A stretch of DNA of 64,000 bases from Sipunculus nudus (GCA_026874595.1 CM049311.1:51279676-51343675); one strand, 5' to 3'. Positions 49,063 through 61,260 are shown, numbered from the stretch's first letter. Notes: a model not told the origin generated them from the sequence alone. A program made the numbers and translations.

Positions 49063-49776
49063 GTATAAAGTACACATTTAAAGTAAATGTTATACTTTTA
49101 AATAAATTCTGTGTTGCTAATGAGTAGCACAGAGTGCCAAAGAATTGAATCAAGTTAATTGCAAACAAAAAATAAAAAGAAAATCACTTGGGATAATAAT
49201 ATCATGCTATTACTTATTATGATATTACTTATTATGACTGGTTAGAATCGATTAGAATGAATGGTATTCCCTATTTGAATGGAAGTCTATTGTAAGCTTG
49301 CGAGTGGTTGATTATGAGGTCATAGTTAAGTGACCAAACCTACTTAATTAGTCTTGAGTTGATTTGGGCAGTATACATTAAGAAGGGTTGTACACCGTGT
49401 ACTGAAGAAACCCGCATTGGTCAGGGGCGTCAATTTAGGGGTTCGGTCGGGTATATATCCCCGCCACCAGGTCTAGTAAGGCAGATGATAAATGTATTCA
49501 TATATATAAAATATGTTAAAATTGGAATGATAGACTTTGGATCCATCTTCCCATTTCTGAGTTTATTATAAAATATCACATAACTGTGCCTAGTTTAAAA
49601 TTAACCTATATACCCTGCATCATTCATTAAAACGTTATGGCCTACATTTCATATTTCTTATTTACTGCTTCTTAATTTATTAATGAAAATATATTGTAAA
49701 TTCAAATGCGTTTTCCTCGGAAAAGAGACTTAAGGTATATATGTAAGCCTCAGTATACATTTATATTATTCCTTAC

Positions 49777-49995
49777 TTTTGCGATGCCAGCGGCAGTAAT
49801 TGACGGAGTTGGTGACACTGTTCCAGATCCACTTTGCGGGAGGGATGAGGCAGTCACCGTCGTTGAACACTAATTTGGCCTCTGTCCACGGTTCGTCCAT
49901 ACAGGCTGCGGGCGTCCGCCAGACAGCTTCATAAAGATGTGTGCATTTCCAAGTGCCGTCTGTCCTCAGAATCGTCGGCGTCAGCAGCCAGATAC
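49777..49995 (-). CDS. Cysteine-rich extracellular protein, upstream exon
   Basis: Minus-strand exon of 219 bp, phase 1 at both ends (acceptor CCAAG at 49997-49996, donor AAAA|GTAAGG at 49776). The protein is GIWLLTPTILRTDGTWKC, then VWRTPAACMDEPWTEAKL and CLIPPAKWIWNSVTNSVNYC. Four Cys and many Trp suggest a small disulfide-bonded module; no named domain was recognised. Splicing to 47362 keeps the frame. Symmetric phase-1 exons are typical of shuffled extracellular modules. Confidence 0.5.
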
Positions 49996-50382
49996 CTTGG
50001 AAAACATAAGTAACGACAGTCAAGATGTTTAAGTCTGGTTAAGTTATCGCTTCTGCATGTAGATGCCGATTTCACCTGCTTTAATTTGAATATGTTTCTA
50101 CCCGATCGAACCGTGAACATACATAGAATTTTTATTCAAGGAGCACCCCGGGGCAGACAAGTTTAAATGTATGAAAAACAGTATACGAGTGTATGGGCTG
50201 AGCTGTATATAGGCAGTATGGAAACTTTTGAATTTACATTTAATCATTTTTCTCATGCAGACACGCAAACCGTCCAATGAAACCGCCAGGATCGGATCAA
50301 TTTAATGAGGCAGCACATGTTCCTTAAAGGTATTAATCATCTATGGAGCATGTTGAATTAACACAAAAAAATAAATTAGTAC

Positions 50383-50418
50383 CTGTCAAAATATTGCCCT
50401 GAAACCGTTGGCTTTCTC
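50383..50418 (-). CDS. Candidate 36-bp microexon of the same gene
   Basis: On the minus strand the acceptor CTCCTGTACAG precedes 36 bp ending in GACAG|GTACTA. It would be phase 1 at both ends and read ESQRFQGNILT, followed in frame by GIWLLTP of the next exon. It could also be the end of a longer exon, or chance. Confidence 0.25.
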
Positions 50419-50967
50419 CTGTACAGGAGTGTTAAAAACAGTTGACCAGGCACGATCACAGGGATGAACATGAACACATTGGGTGGAAATACTTGGATCG
50501 CCTGGGCCATGACACCGGTCAAACAGAGAGACCTGCCTGATTTGCCCAAAAAACGTAATACTTGTTCCCGCTGGCTGAAACTACGCATGTTGCAGCGACT
50601 CAGGCCTTGGACTCGAAACATGACCTGTGCTAACCGTGTCATTTCCCCTGAGGTCCCTGGTCCTATCGTACAAATCTGTTGCGACAGATTCTACAGTGAA
50701 TTAATATTAGGCCTATGGACCGTAATTTCCATCATACCGAGCTATATCAGAGGACATGAAGGCCCATGTATGGACTAGTTTGGACTTCTCTTTGTTAAGG
50801 ATCTGTCACGCGTGCGCAAAATCGGAGATCTGGTCACGCGACCTTGTTATTGTAAAAACTGAGACCTTGGTACAACCTTTGAAATATTTGTAAATTCTTC
50901 CTAAATTTTAAGATTCCTCAGTTCGGGTTACCATTGAAAGGCGTCTACAGTAGTTTTGATTACTTAA

Positions 50968-51260
50968 GTCCGGTTTACAGTAAACCGGTTTCTATAGTGC
51001 GTACAGGCGAACCCGCTTTTAGTCCAAATTAGTCCACTTTCAGCGAACGGCCTCCTCCGCTACCCCTGATGTTGCTGCAGCATGCGTTGCGCGAGAGAGC
51101 GCTCAGTTGCAGGCCTTAATCGGTTTACGAACTAAGTGCAGACAGCAAACTCACGGTTTTGTATAAACCGGTTCAGACATTTATAAAGCGAAGTACAGTG
51201 CGGACTTAAAGCGGACTACTTCTAGACTAAAATTGACCGGTTTAGTATAATCCGGTTTAG
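50968..51260. mobile_element. 293-bp MITE with CCGGTTTA ends
   Basis: The left end CCGGTTTACAGTAAACCGGT and the right end, inverted, CCGGATTATACTAAACCGGT match at 17 of 20 positions. Further inverted blocks (GTCCAAATTAGTCC, AAGCGGACTACTT) lie inside. No coding capacity. The target duplication is not clear. Confidence 0.6.
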
Positions 51261-53410
51261 ATGAGAGCTAGGAGCGATACGGCCTCAAATTTTAATCTTC
51301 CCAGGTAAAGATGCGTGCTATTTACTTTTTAGTGTCTTCGTCTGTCGGCCATCCGTTTAGGCAGGACAGGGTTTAGCTCAGCTTGCTGTAAGTACCATGC
51401 TATACTTTTACTGAGCTTCGGCTTTTATCCGCTATTTGTTAGTTCTTGTTCGTATTCGTTTGATGCTGTTGAAAATTTCAGTGAGACTTTTCCTGATCCT
51501 GTCGGCTTCAGGGCCGCAAGCCCGTCCTATTTGTTCAGACCGAGGTTCTTAAGAGGACACTCTGTTACTATGATGCTGAGGGAGTATTAGCCGACCAATC
51601 CGCACGTCGTTTTACGTACGTCGGAGCGGTAATATTAGTAGAAGGGATCGGGGGGGGGGGGGGGGGGGGGAACAATCTTTCCTCCGCGGTCACACAGCGC
51701 TGTGTGTTTAGCAACAAAGCGTGGTCTATTAAGGTATGTGGAAATTCTGAGTCACTACCGTCGGTTTCGCCATATCGGTTATTAGGTGACTGAAATTCAA
51801 TACAGGTTTTTATAATAAATTTTTCGCACGGTTGGGTGCCCTATACATATGTCATAAGGCTAGTGTATATAAATAAACTAAGTAAACGTTGTCAAGATAA
51901 CGACCGTGAGACTGTTAGTTGTAAAGACAATATACTAGTTTATTTCGGAAAATGGCTATACAAACTGAACAAAAAGAAAAAAATGCTTTATCAAAATATC
52001 ATTTTATGTTGCCTTTGTGAACCCCGTAATATTATATAAGCGCGAACGGAGTTGTCCAATTTTCTAGTATTAAATTTGTTTATTTTTTTATGAAGGTTTT
52101 TATTAAATCATTTTTGGAAAATTATTCCATTTAGTCTTCTTGTATGTGAATCTTACAAAGATATTTAACTCCTATTTTGTCGGCTCTTTCTTTCAATTGA
52201 AACTAGATATAGATGAGGTCATCAATAAATATTTGACATATTAAGTCTAACAAGAATAAAATAATGTTAATTGCTTTGTAATGTATAGTTATATGCATAA
52301 CTCAATGGAAAACTCCGCGAAGCCATAGGAGACCGGATAGATTACCAGTAGTGGTATGAAGTCATTCGCGAAAATGACATATAAATGGGAAAACACTTTT
52401 TAAATGAAATTGATGAAAATATCTGCGTAATTAAATATTTTTATTCCACATATAAAAAAATCAATGTTTAAAATCCCCATACAGAAAATTTAATTACAGA
52501 TAAATTGTCAAACACAAGAGGCCACATAGAAAAATAACATTAACGGCGCAAAAATATTATCTGTGAGTTTTTGCTTTGGTGTTTAGTCAAAACGCTATCA
52601 AGAATATAAAGGTTAAAACAAATTAATATAGAAACAGAATTAATGTATCAATAACAGACGTGGTTATTCAAACAAATAATGGTGGTAATTACACGAGTCA
52701 ATACCTTCTACCGAGGCCAAAACGCATGAGGCCAGCGCGATGCCCCATGCAACATACATAACATCCGATCTTCTGAAGAAGAAATAAACCGCCCTAAAAG
52801 AGACCCCGAAGAAATTGCTTAAAGCCGGTAATGACACGCAGTAAGTCGGAAAATAAGTAATATTCTCAAAATATGAAAGTCTCAGGCAATGATTTTGGTG
52901 CTTCAGTTTGTTTTCTTTATTGGTTTTTCTGTGCGTGATCGTTATTTTTGGTTATATGTGTGATCAGTTTATATATGTGTTATAAGTTTGTAAAATGTTT
53001 GCTTCTAAAGACGAAGTACACGTAACTATTTATTAATGCAATACGAAATCTGATACAGGTCGTCTCCAAAGTTGTCTGTATACTTTTTACTCAGATTCTT
53101 CCAGTTTTTATTCCTTTACTCTATAGCATATTTATAGCGACACTGCTACTTCAGATCTTCAACACAGCGAGTCTCAATCTACTGCGATTCGGATAACCCG
53201 GGGTGTGAGGTTATTCACGGGATCAAACGCCACCCGTTTACTGCTGATCAATAAAACCAAAACATGCCTGTCAGTTAAAGCTAGTCAATACAGCTGAAAG
53301 AAGGAAAAACAAACACAAAGAAGAACATGAACGCTACAGGAGATGGTTGAGTGTCTGTCCCTTTCCTATTTTTCCACCTAAAGGGGTCTTTCAATGTGCG
53401 AGTATAAAAA
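51261..53410. other. No gene seen; 21-base G run
   Basis: Contains an uninterrupted run of 21 G at 51650-51670. Otherwise AT-rich without coding signal. Confidence 0.4.
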
Positions 53411-53748
53411 TTGCATGAAAAATCGCTGATATGATTTTGTAACATTGGCGTTTTCATGTGTCCGTCAGCGTATGTGCGTATATGCGTAAAAATCGCCACA
53501 GGACAGATTTTCACAAGATTCGGGGTAAAATGACGTCACTTCATCATTTTTTTGTGGAAGGCCTGCACGATCAACTGTATTGCATGAAAAATCGCTGATA
53601 TGATTTTGTAACTTGGGCGTTTTCATGTGTCCGTCAGCGTATGTGCGTATATGCGTAAAAATCACCACAGGACAGATTTTCACAAGATTCGGGGTAAAAT
53701 GACGTCACTTCATCATCTTTTTGTGGAAGGCCTGCACGATCAACTGTA
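53411..53748. repeat. 169-bp tandem duplication
   Basis: 53411-53579 and 53580-53748 are nearly identical, both ending GGCCTGCACGATCAACTGTAT. Differences are single bases (ACATTGGCG against ACTTGGGCG). Confidence 0.85.
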
Positions 53749-55130
53749 TGTACACAGATATTAGTCTGCCAGTTCACACATATACGCGCACGTGGAAACA
53801 CACCTATTTTTTCACGCACATACGGATATACGCTCACATGGAAACACACCTTCACGTGATTTGGGTTCAATAAAGCCAAACTTTAAAGTAAGGAATCGGT
53901 TTCGATTCTGGTTTCGGCGAAATTGAAAACGATCCCTGGGGCAGACCTGGGATCAATTCTGAATTTAATTGGAATTGAAAGAAAAAATCGAATTAACTGG
54001 AATTGAATTGCTGTTACAGGCTCCAGTGAGTTGATCTGAATGACTATATTAAAGTTCCAGATCTCATTGCTCAAGGTGTGTGTGAAGAACAGCCATGCAG
54101 TATTTGGTTGGGATCAAACACAAATGCCTCTCATGCATGAAGAGTAACATGATAACAACTTGAATGCTTCTTGATCACTGTTCCTATACCACACCGGAGA
54201 TGTGATAACAACAAATATACATATAGTAATAGACATTTTCAGATTTTCAAAGTAAAGGTAATGTTTTAGATATAACACGGAGCTGTAATAGTATTGATGA
54301 TAGAATAAGAGTAATATGTATTACCTTCAATAACTTTCCATTTACTGCTGTGCCATAATGTGATCAAATGATACTGAACTGACTTGTTCTGGTCCAGTGA
54401 GTTTCTAGGATATGCCTATTGTGATAGCATTCAGTCTACCTGGAGCTGCTCTGCTGGCCTGTGGTTCTAATTACCTTTGTCACTTTACTGGTCAGAACAA
54501 GCAACGACCATGAGATAGAAAAGAACATCACACAGACTACTGGTCATTGATGACTAAAATTAGTAAAATTACCACCTCAAAGACGCCCAGCAAAATCAAC
54601 TTCACCCGTTTACTTACTATCTCAAATGCAAATTTTATACATTTTTATGATTCTGTGTGTAAGTTTACAGTGTGGACGTCCAAGTGTGTATGTTAACCAT
54701 AACAAGAAGGCATGACCAGAGGACCGATCTTGCGTTCGGGCAACAATTCACAAACAAGAAGCTTATTCCCACTTCTGTACAGGATTAAACAAACTGTTAA
54801 GAATGAAATAATGGCAAATACCTTACTATAATTAGGAGATAAAACTATATTTCAAGTATATTTAACATGCCTGGTATGTGAATAGGCCCATTTAATGCCC
54901 TATTTAAACCTTAATCCAAATTTTGGGTAGTTTACTTGATCTTAAAAATTAATTGCCCAACAAAACATGTAAATCCTGTCTGGCTGCTACCGACTTTGGC
55001 AAAACTTGAAATTAATGCTATATCACTTGGCTTTGGAGCGCATTCAACAAATTCTGAACAAAACTGTAAGTTGTGTAGTAGTGCACTGGTGCACTAGTGA
55101 AAGAACTCCTGTGATAACGCTCGCATCACA
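53749..55130. other. No gene seen
   Basis: AT-rich sequence without recognisable features apart from CACATACGGATATACGC-like words that echo the preceding duplication in inverted form. Confidence 0.4.
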
Positions 55131-55132
55131 CC

Positions 55133-55670
55133 AACAAGTGACCCGTGGGTCATGACGCTCAGCTAACTGAAATGTTGATAATGTGTCCTTGCACAGACAA
55201 CTAATTAAGATAGGTGACATCATTATTGACGTATATTAGCTTAACTTCATCAAGACCCGTAAGCACAACAAATTTGATGACAATCCAACCAGCCTTTCAT
55301 GAGGAATCTGGCAGTTTGTATATATTTGCATTATTTCTGGGGTGCTCCAACATACCCCAAAACTCGAGAATATAGGTTAACTGTGACCCAATTTCAGGTT
55401 TCTGGGAAGAACTTTTGAGGAACTCTCAGCATGTCAAGTTAGAAGATTCTGGGCCCCATGGTTATGATTTGTGTCCTACTTTGGTATCAAATTTTCAGTT
55501 ATTCTGAGGGGTGCTTAAAAGCCCCATAGCTCAGAAAATATGGGTAACAAAACGTTAATTCACGTTTCCAAGGAGACTTTTCAAAGATCTCACTGGATGT
55601 CAAGTTTGAAGATTCTAGGACCAATGGTTAAAGTTGTTCTGACTGTAAGATCATACAGTGTTACTTGATG
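55133..55670 (+). repeat. Dispersed repeat R2, copy 1
   Basis: Starts AAGTGACCCGTGGGTCATGACGCTCAGC. Its body closely matches the start of the field at 62284-64000, for example TTTGATGACAATCCAACCAG, GTCAAGTTAGAAGATTCTGG and CCCCATAGCTCAGA. Confidence 0.75.
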
Positions 55671-55770
55671 TACTTAGTAATCCGTTTGGTAATTGTTAAA
55701 CTGCACTAAACCGGTTCAGGACTTATCTCAGCCCAAGGAAATGGAAAAGAAATGTAGGTTTTGAATATTC

Positions 55771-57140
55771 TAAGGAATCCGACCTCACGTTTTCTGTTCC
55801 ACGAGGTTCCTGTGCCGGTCCCTTCATTTTTTTACATATACCAGTACACTAAAGGACATGATTCCATCATTTGTTGATTTACATGGTTTTGCGGACGATA
55901 CTCTTTTGAAAAATGCGTACGTTGCCGGAAACTACAAGCAGAGCTGAAAACGCGTCAGGATTTAGAGTAAACAGTTGGTACGCTCTTTACACAGCGCTTT
56001 ACCCATAGGCCAACTACCTATTTCGTAAGCGCTGTTTGTTATGACCCTGTATCCTGAATCTGTACACCAGAGGGGAGCACTGTAGTTTGGTCCAATCAGA
56101 TGAGACCCTGTGCTGAAGACAAAACGGTTTACCAGCCAAGCGAGGAATACACGGAGCTAATGTTGTTCATTTCGTTTTGAGTGACAGCTCATCGTCCCGG
56201 CGACCTTTTGAACAGGCCACAGGCTCAGAGAGAATTGCCCCGCACGTGGTTTCTGGGCGGGGCCTGATGCTTGTCGAGTGTTTGTTGACTTGCATTTGAT
56301 TAGCTGCTCGTGACATCAGCAGTTTTTTTTTCAGCAGCAGGCCCCATGTGCACCACCTGGTGTTTAAATGAATCATAAACGGTCAAACAGGCAGCGTGAA
56401 AATCAGTAGCCTCTTTAGAAGCGCAAGATTTCCGCTGCCACGGGAGCGTAAACAGTTGGATGATGGCAAATAGATTAAAAATGAACAACTCAAAGACAGA
56501 ATTCGTTAATTTAGGATCTAGGAAGATGCTTAGTACATCGAAATGGGACAACTTAATGTTAATCTGTAAAATACCTCTACAACCATGCAATGAGTTGAAC
56601 TTAATGAAACACATCGCTTCTAAGTGTCAGACTGCAATGTTTTATCTTTTAGGATTAAAAAAATATTAGATCATATTTGACTTTGGAGGCATGTAAAAGA
56701 TTGGTGTCTGCTTAAGTATTATATCACATCTGGATTATCAATTCTTAGTGGATTACTACAGTGCACCATTAAAAAATTACACGTAGTGCAAAATATTTCC
56801 GCCAGGATCACTCTGAATAAAAGTTAATACTCTTGTACAACTTAGTGCCTCAAGGACCTGCATTGGCTACCCATTAAATAAAGGATACAATACAAAGTGT
56901 TTGTAATGTGTAAAGGGAGAAGCACCAGGTTACCTGGTAGATTGTGTACATACATATAAACCATCTAGATCTAGTTTAAGATCAAGTGTTAGTGTTGCAA
57001 ATGATCTTCTCATCCCGTTTTGTTCCAAGACCCAAGCTGAAAGATAATTCAGTATCGTTGGTCCAAGGCTTTGGAATTCTCTAGCGGAAGACATCAGACG
57101 TTGTGATACTCTTAAGACACATTTATTTAGTCTTATATAA
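55771..57140 (+). mobile_element. LINE reverse transcriptase relic, interrupted
   Basis: Non-LTR retrotransposon remains on the + strand. In order: FSVPRGSCAGP (about 55790), HGFADDTLLKN (about 55880-55912, the FADD catalytic box), NSWMMANRLKMNNSKTEF (about 56452-56505), HIASKCQTAMFYLLGLKKY, LHWLPIK (about 56861) and LWNSLAEDIRRCDTLKTHLFS (about 57070-57135) at the C-terminus. Frames shift and stops occur. A 469-bp insertion lies at 55979-56447. The motif style is that of the CR1/Jockey group; the exact clade is uncertain. Confidence 0.75.
55979..56447. mobile_element. 469-bp insertion in the LINE, 12-bp TSD
   Basis: GTAAACAGTTGG occurs at 55967-55978 and 56448-56459. Removing the insert and one repeat restores colinearity of the LINE between FADD and NSWMMAN. 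The insert has a hairpin near its left end (ACAGCGCTTTAC...GTAAGCGCTG) and no terminal inversion. The class is unknown. Confidence 0.6.
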
Positions 57141-57417
57141 TATCTGATTTGGACTGTCATGCAAACTTTTAACGTTTAAGCTAATGTTTTTCAGTGACAC
57201 AGGAACTTTTTTATTATGACTATTTTTATTTTCAGCTATTAGATTGTGAAGCACAAATGAAGACCAATATGTGTTGAGATTTTACTTAATCGCTTGGGAC
57301 ACTGCCAGTCCTATTCTCAAATATTGGAACTTTAGACTGTTAATTGCAATTAATAAACACAAACGAATCATTGCTTCCAGTGACTATCTCTACAATGAAT
57401 GCAGGTATCCACTTTAG

Positions 57418-57698
57418 CTTGGACAACATTGATATTTCAGAGGAAACACAATCTGGGGCCATGTAGCACATGGCATTGTCCTGCATGAGGCCATGGATAA
57501 TACTTGTGTAGATCAAGGCGTTTGACAACTACCTCCTGCACCAAAGAAGAAGACTAAACACAGGTCAATTCAGTATACGGACACAGCACGTCCTCCTTGT
57601 TTTGTCAAGAGCAGGAAGGGACCACATCTCACAGTAAGGCATGTTTCAGTAAATAAGTCAAATTCACTTTATAAATCCAAGAAGTCTGACTTTGCATA
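57418..57698 (+). pseudogene. EEADTR/SPxxDV-family gene fragment, 5' part
   Basis: Reads LDNIDISEETQSGA at about 57418-57462 and, in a shifted frame, a Lys/Pro-rich stretch with TARPPCFVKSRKGPHL (about 57580-57630). It resembles the first part of a multicopy, unnamed metazoan gene family whose later motifs occur at 60113-61100. A donor-like CATAG|GTACTT ends it. In-frame stops suggest decay. Family recognition is from memory of motifs only. Confidence 0.4.
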
Positions 57699-57799
57699 GG
57701 TACTTGCAAGGTTGCACAAGTCAAATGCTCAAAGTGAAGGATGGGTGTCGTGGACTGGAAAAGCTGAATACGTTGGACTTTCCTCCAAGTGTAAATTAT

Positions 57800-58661
57800 A
57801 CAGTACCCATACACGAACCAGTCACGGTTAGTGTCACAGTACAGCAGATTCTTAGTATTGAACAGCACGAACCAATCACGGATAGTGTCACAGTACAGCC
57901 GATTCTAAATATTTAACAGCACGAAGCAATCACGGATAATTTCACAGTACAGCCGATTCCAAGTATTTAACAGCTCGAAGCAATCACGGATCGTGTCACA
58001 GTACAGCCGATTCTAAGTATTGAACAGCACGAACCAATCACGGATAGTGTCACAGTACAGCCGATTCTAAATATTTAACAGCACGAAGCAATGACGGATA
58101 ATTTCACAGTACAGCCGATTCCAAGTATTTAACAGCTCGAAGCAATCACGGATAGTGTCACAGTACAGCCGATTCTAAGTATTTAACAGCACGAAGCAAT
58201 CACGGATAGTGTCACAGTACAGCCGATTCTAAGTATTTAACAGCACGAACCAATCACGGATAGTGTCACAATACAGCCGATTCTAAGTATTTAACAACAC
58301 GAACCAATCACGGATAGTGTCACAGTACAGCCGATTCTAAGTATTTAACAGCACGAAGCAATCAAGGATAGTGTCACAGTACAGCCGATTCTAAGTATCT
58401 AACAGCACGAAGCAATCATGGATAGTGTCACATTACAGCCGATTCTAAGTATTTAACAGCACGAAGCAATCACGGATAGTGTCACAGTACAGCCGATTCT
58501 TAGTATTTAACAGCACCAACCAATCATGGATAGTGTCAAAGTACAGCTGATTCTAAGTATTTAACAGCAAGAACCATTCACGGATAGTGTCACAGTACAG
58601 CCGATTCTAAGTATTTAACAGCACGAACCAATCACGGATAGTGTCACAGAACAGCCGATTC
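57800..58661. repeat. 54-bp minisatellite
   Basis: About 16 copies of a unit close to ACAGCACGAACCAATCACGG, ATAGTGTCACAGTACAGCCG, ATTCTAAGTATTTA. The last unit is interrupted after ATTCTA by the element at 58664-60084, and a fragment (GTATTTAAAAGCAGG) resumes after it. Confidence 0.9.
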
Positions 58662-60086
58662 TAAAGCCCCGTTCCCACTTTCACGAATTTGACGCCGAAT
58701 CGCCAAGATGTTGAATTCGTGGCGATTCGTGGCCAATCGGCCTGTCGAGTGATAAAAATTCCATCACGACCACGATATTGTACGAAAGGGATACGATGCC
58801 ATTACGATTGGCTACGAAAGTGACACGAAGCCAGCACGATATGACACGACACTTTTAAGAATGTTCACGGCTCCGTGACGACGTCTAAGATACTGGTACG
58901 ATATTTCCACGATTGATCTGCGACTTGTGGACGATACTCCTACGATCATTTAATTTTGCTACGGATTGTTAGATAGCTATATATGTGATATATAGCTATT
59001 GTAATGTCACAAAGAAGACGATATTAGTCTCATTTGATTTGAGTAGTTAGACAATTACGACTTATTTATGTGGTGGCAAATACGACGTTAACTTCTTTAA
59101 GTCCAAGTAGACGACCGTCTTAATCGGATGTAAAATATCTGTATTCCCAAAATATTGGTTAAAATATCTCATTGATTCAGCTCTCAATGTGATATAAGAT
59201 TCTGTTGATATCAATTTGTGTTAGGCTCAGTTTATTCTCCCATAGTAAAATAGGAAATTCATAATTTATTATATTGACCATATGTTTAAGGATGACGAAA
59301 CTGTATAATATATTCAGCTTCTTTAAACTGTTTTGGTTCAAATTTATTTTGTCAACCAATATCCACGATAAAAAAAATTTCTTTAAAACAAATTTACGAA
59401 TCTACATGGTTAACTTACTGCAAAAACTTCCTTGTTTTTTTACAAAGAAGTTACAAATTACAAAGGAAACGTAATTTGATTCAGCTTCTTCAAATTATTT
59501 TAGTTCAAATTTAGTTGGAACCAATAACCACAAAACAAATCTTCTTTAAAACAAATTTACAAATTTACACAGTGTTCTTACTTCTAAACCTTATTCCTCC
59601 TTGGTTTGTAAGAAGTTAAAAATCACTAAGAAAATAAAACTTTCCGTTACATTATGATATCATTTCTTGATGATTCGTCACCAAATTCGTGGAAGTAGGA
59701 AGGGGCTTTATGAACGTGACTCTCTCTTGAGAGGTTCTTGTGGTAGTCGTATTGTAGTCGTGTTGAAGTCGTGTCGATGTCATTGTCCTTCGTGAGCATT
59801 CGTGACATTGTTTTACATCACGAATTTACAAGAATTATGAAGACTCTCATACGACTTACCAATTAAGAAACTGTTACGACTTAGCTACGACTTGTGACGA
59901 CAAAGCTTAATTTTTCAACATTTCAAAAATAGCGCCACGAATTCTGAGTGCTTAAAACCTCGCTACGAACATTACCGAATGTTCAAGACATCATCTACGA
60001 CACTCCCACGACGTCCCTACGAATTTTAATGATGTAAGTTCGTGGCGATTCGGCGTCAAATTCGTGAAAGTGGGAACAGGGCTTTA
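58662..60086. mobile_element. 1.42-kb TIR element inserted in the 54-bp array
   Basis: The left end starts TAAAGCCCCGTTCCCAC and the inverted right end starts TAAAGCCCTGTTCCCAC. They match at 43 of about 44 positions and continue to GCCGAATCGCCA. The flanking TA on both sides is probably the target duplication. The subterminal parts are full of CACGA/TACGA words. A third end-like block (ACCAAATTCGTGGAAGTAGG to GGGGCTTTA, 59688-59712) lies inside, in right-end orientation. A segment of about 165 bp is duplicated at 59308-59470 and 59478-59640. No transposase frame. Confidence 0.8.
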
Positions 60087-60109
60087 GTATTTAAAAGCAG
60101 GCCACAAAG

Positions 60110-61100
60110 GATGTGAAGGTTACAATGGTAACATTTGATCTAGCTGTAGTGATCGATAATGTGGCAAAATCAAGAGGAGTACAAATATGTTCTTGTAAAG
60201 ATTGGAGTGTTCCACACAATTTGCTCATATCTTGGATTTCTTGGCAAGAAGATGGCTCGATCAGGCATGAGTTGGAGAAAAGGCTTTCAATGATTTCTTT
60301 GCAAATAGATCGTTGAAAAATAAGTGAGCTTCTACCAAGCCCTTCAAAGGGACGCTTTAATTACATTTGCACCTATGAAGGAAACCAAAAAAAAAAAAGC
60401 CACGGGAGAAACTAACACACATATCAAAGTAGAGCTGAAAGGAACCTCTTTGGACTACTATTAGTGCTTTTAGAAGAGAAAAAATATCAGGTAGAGAAAA
60501 CCATCAGCTACCCATTTGCCCAAATACTATGGGTTCAAGCAACAGCTGACGACCATCTAGTGAAGACCTACAAAGCTAAATTTCTCCATTTACTGGACAC
60601 GTATAAGTAGAAGGAAATTTGAACAAGAGATATGAACGATATCGCCATGGTGAGTTACAGACATATTTGATCCAAGGCCCAAATACCAAGATTCCTCGTG
60701 ACTGGAAATCATTCATGAATGGTTCAAGCGAAGAACTGATGGGAAGATTATTATTGTGCAAATGGAAAACGGACATATATGCTTCCAAACTTTGGAACAG
60801 GCACATATATTTTGCATTCAAGGAAAAGTGCATTCATCTGACCAGTGAGGACGGAAAGACGGTCCAAAATTAACAAGAGCAGGGTCTGTTTCTTCACAAG
60901 AAGAAGCTGATACCAGAATCATTCTTCAGTGCATCCATATGCAACAGTCACGAAGTGAAGACACTGTGATCAAAGTCCGCTCACCATACAATGATGTGTT
61001 TCTGTTGTTCTTGAAGTTTTGTCAAGATATTGAGCAATCTGATTTTTTTTTTTGCCAAAAAGAGGAGACTTATTGATGTGACATCAGTTGTGATCAAACA
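60110..61100 (+). pseudogene. EEADTR/SPxxDV-family gene fragment, 3' part
   Basis: Order of blocks: TFDLAVVIDNVAKS (about 60131), an open stretch at 60619-60870 with LIQGPNTKIPRDWKSFMNG and FAFKEKCIHLTSEDG, then in another frame SSQEEADTRIILQC (60910-60952) and VRSPYNDVFLLFLKF (60976-61020). The acidic EADTR and SPxxDV pair is reminiscent of a PIN/FEN-like nuclease core, but that is only a suggestion. Stops and a frameshift after TVQN show that it is broken. The 54-bp array and the TIR element separate it from the 5' fragment. Confidence 0.5.
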
Positions 61101-61187
61101 AGGAGCAGGTTCCTGTAAAATCATGTTTTTATAGGGAAGTTATATAACTGGTATTGGTATTTTTTTTCTTATTATAACATAACATTA

Positions 61188-61219
61188 TATATCTCTATAT
61201 ATATATATATATATCTATA

Positions 61220-61260
<41 letters not shown>

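Noticed and set aside
48775-49081. Proline/threonine-rich frames
   Set aside because: They follow the 16-19-bp CCCCC minisatellite in several frames at once.
50420-50642. Minus-strand frame with a hydrophobic stretch as a signal-peptide exon
   Set aside because: In that frame the donor near 50382 is phase 2, which does not fit the next exon (phase 1); only the 36-bp reading fits.
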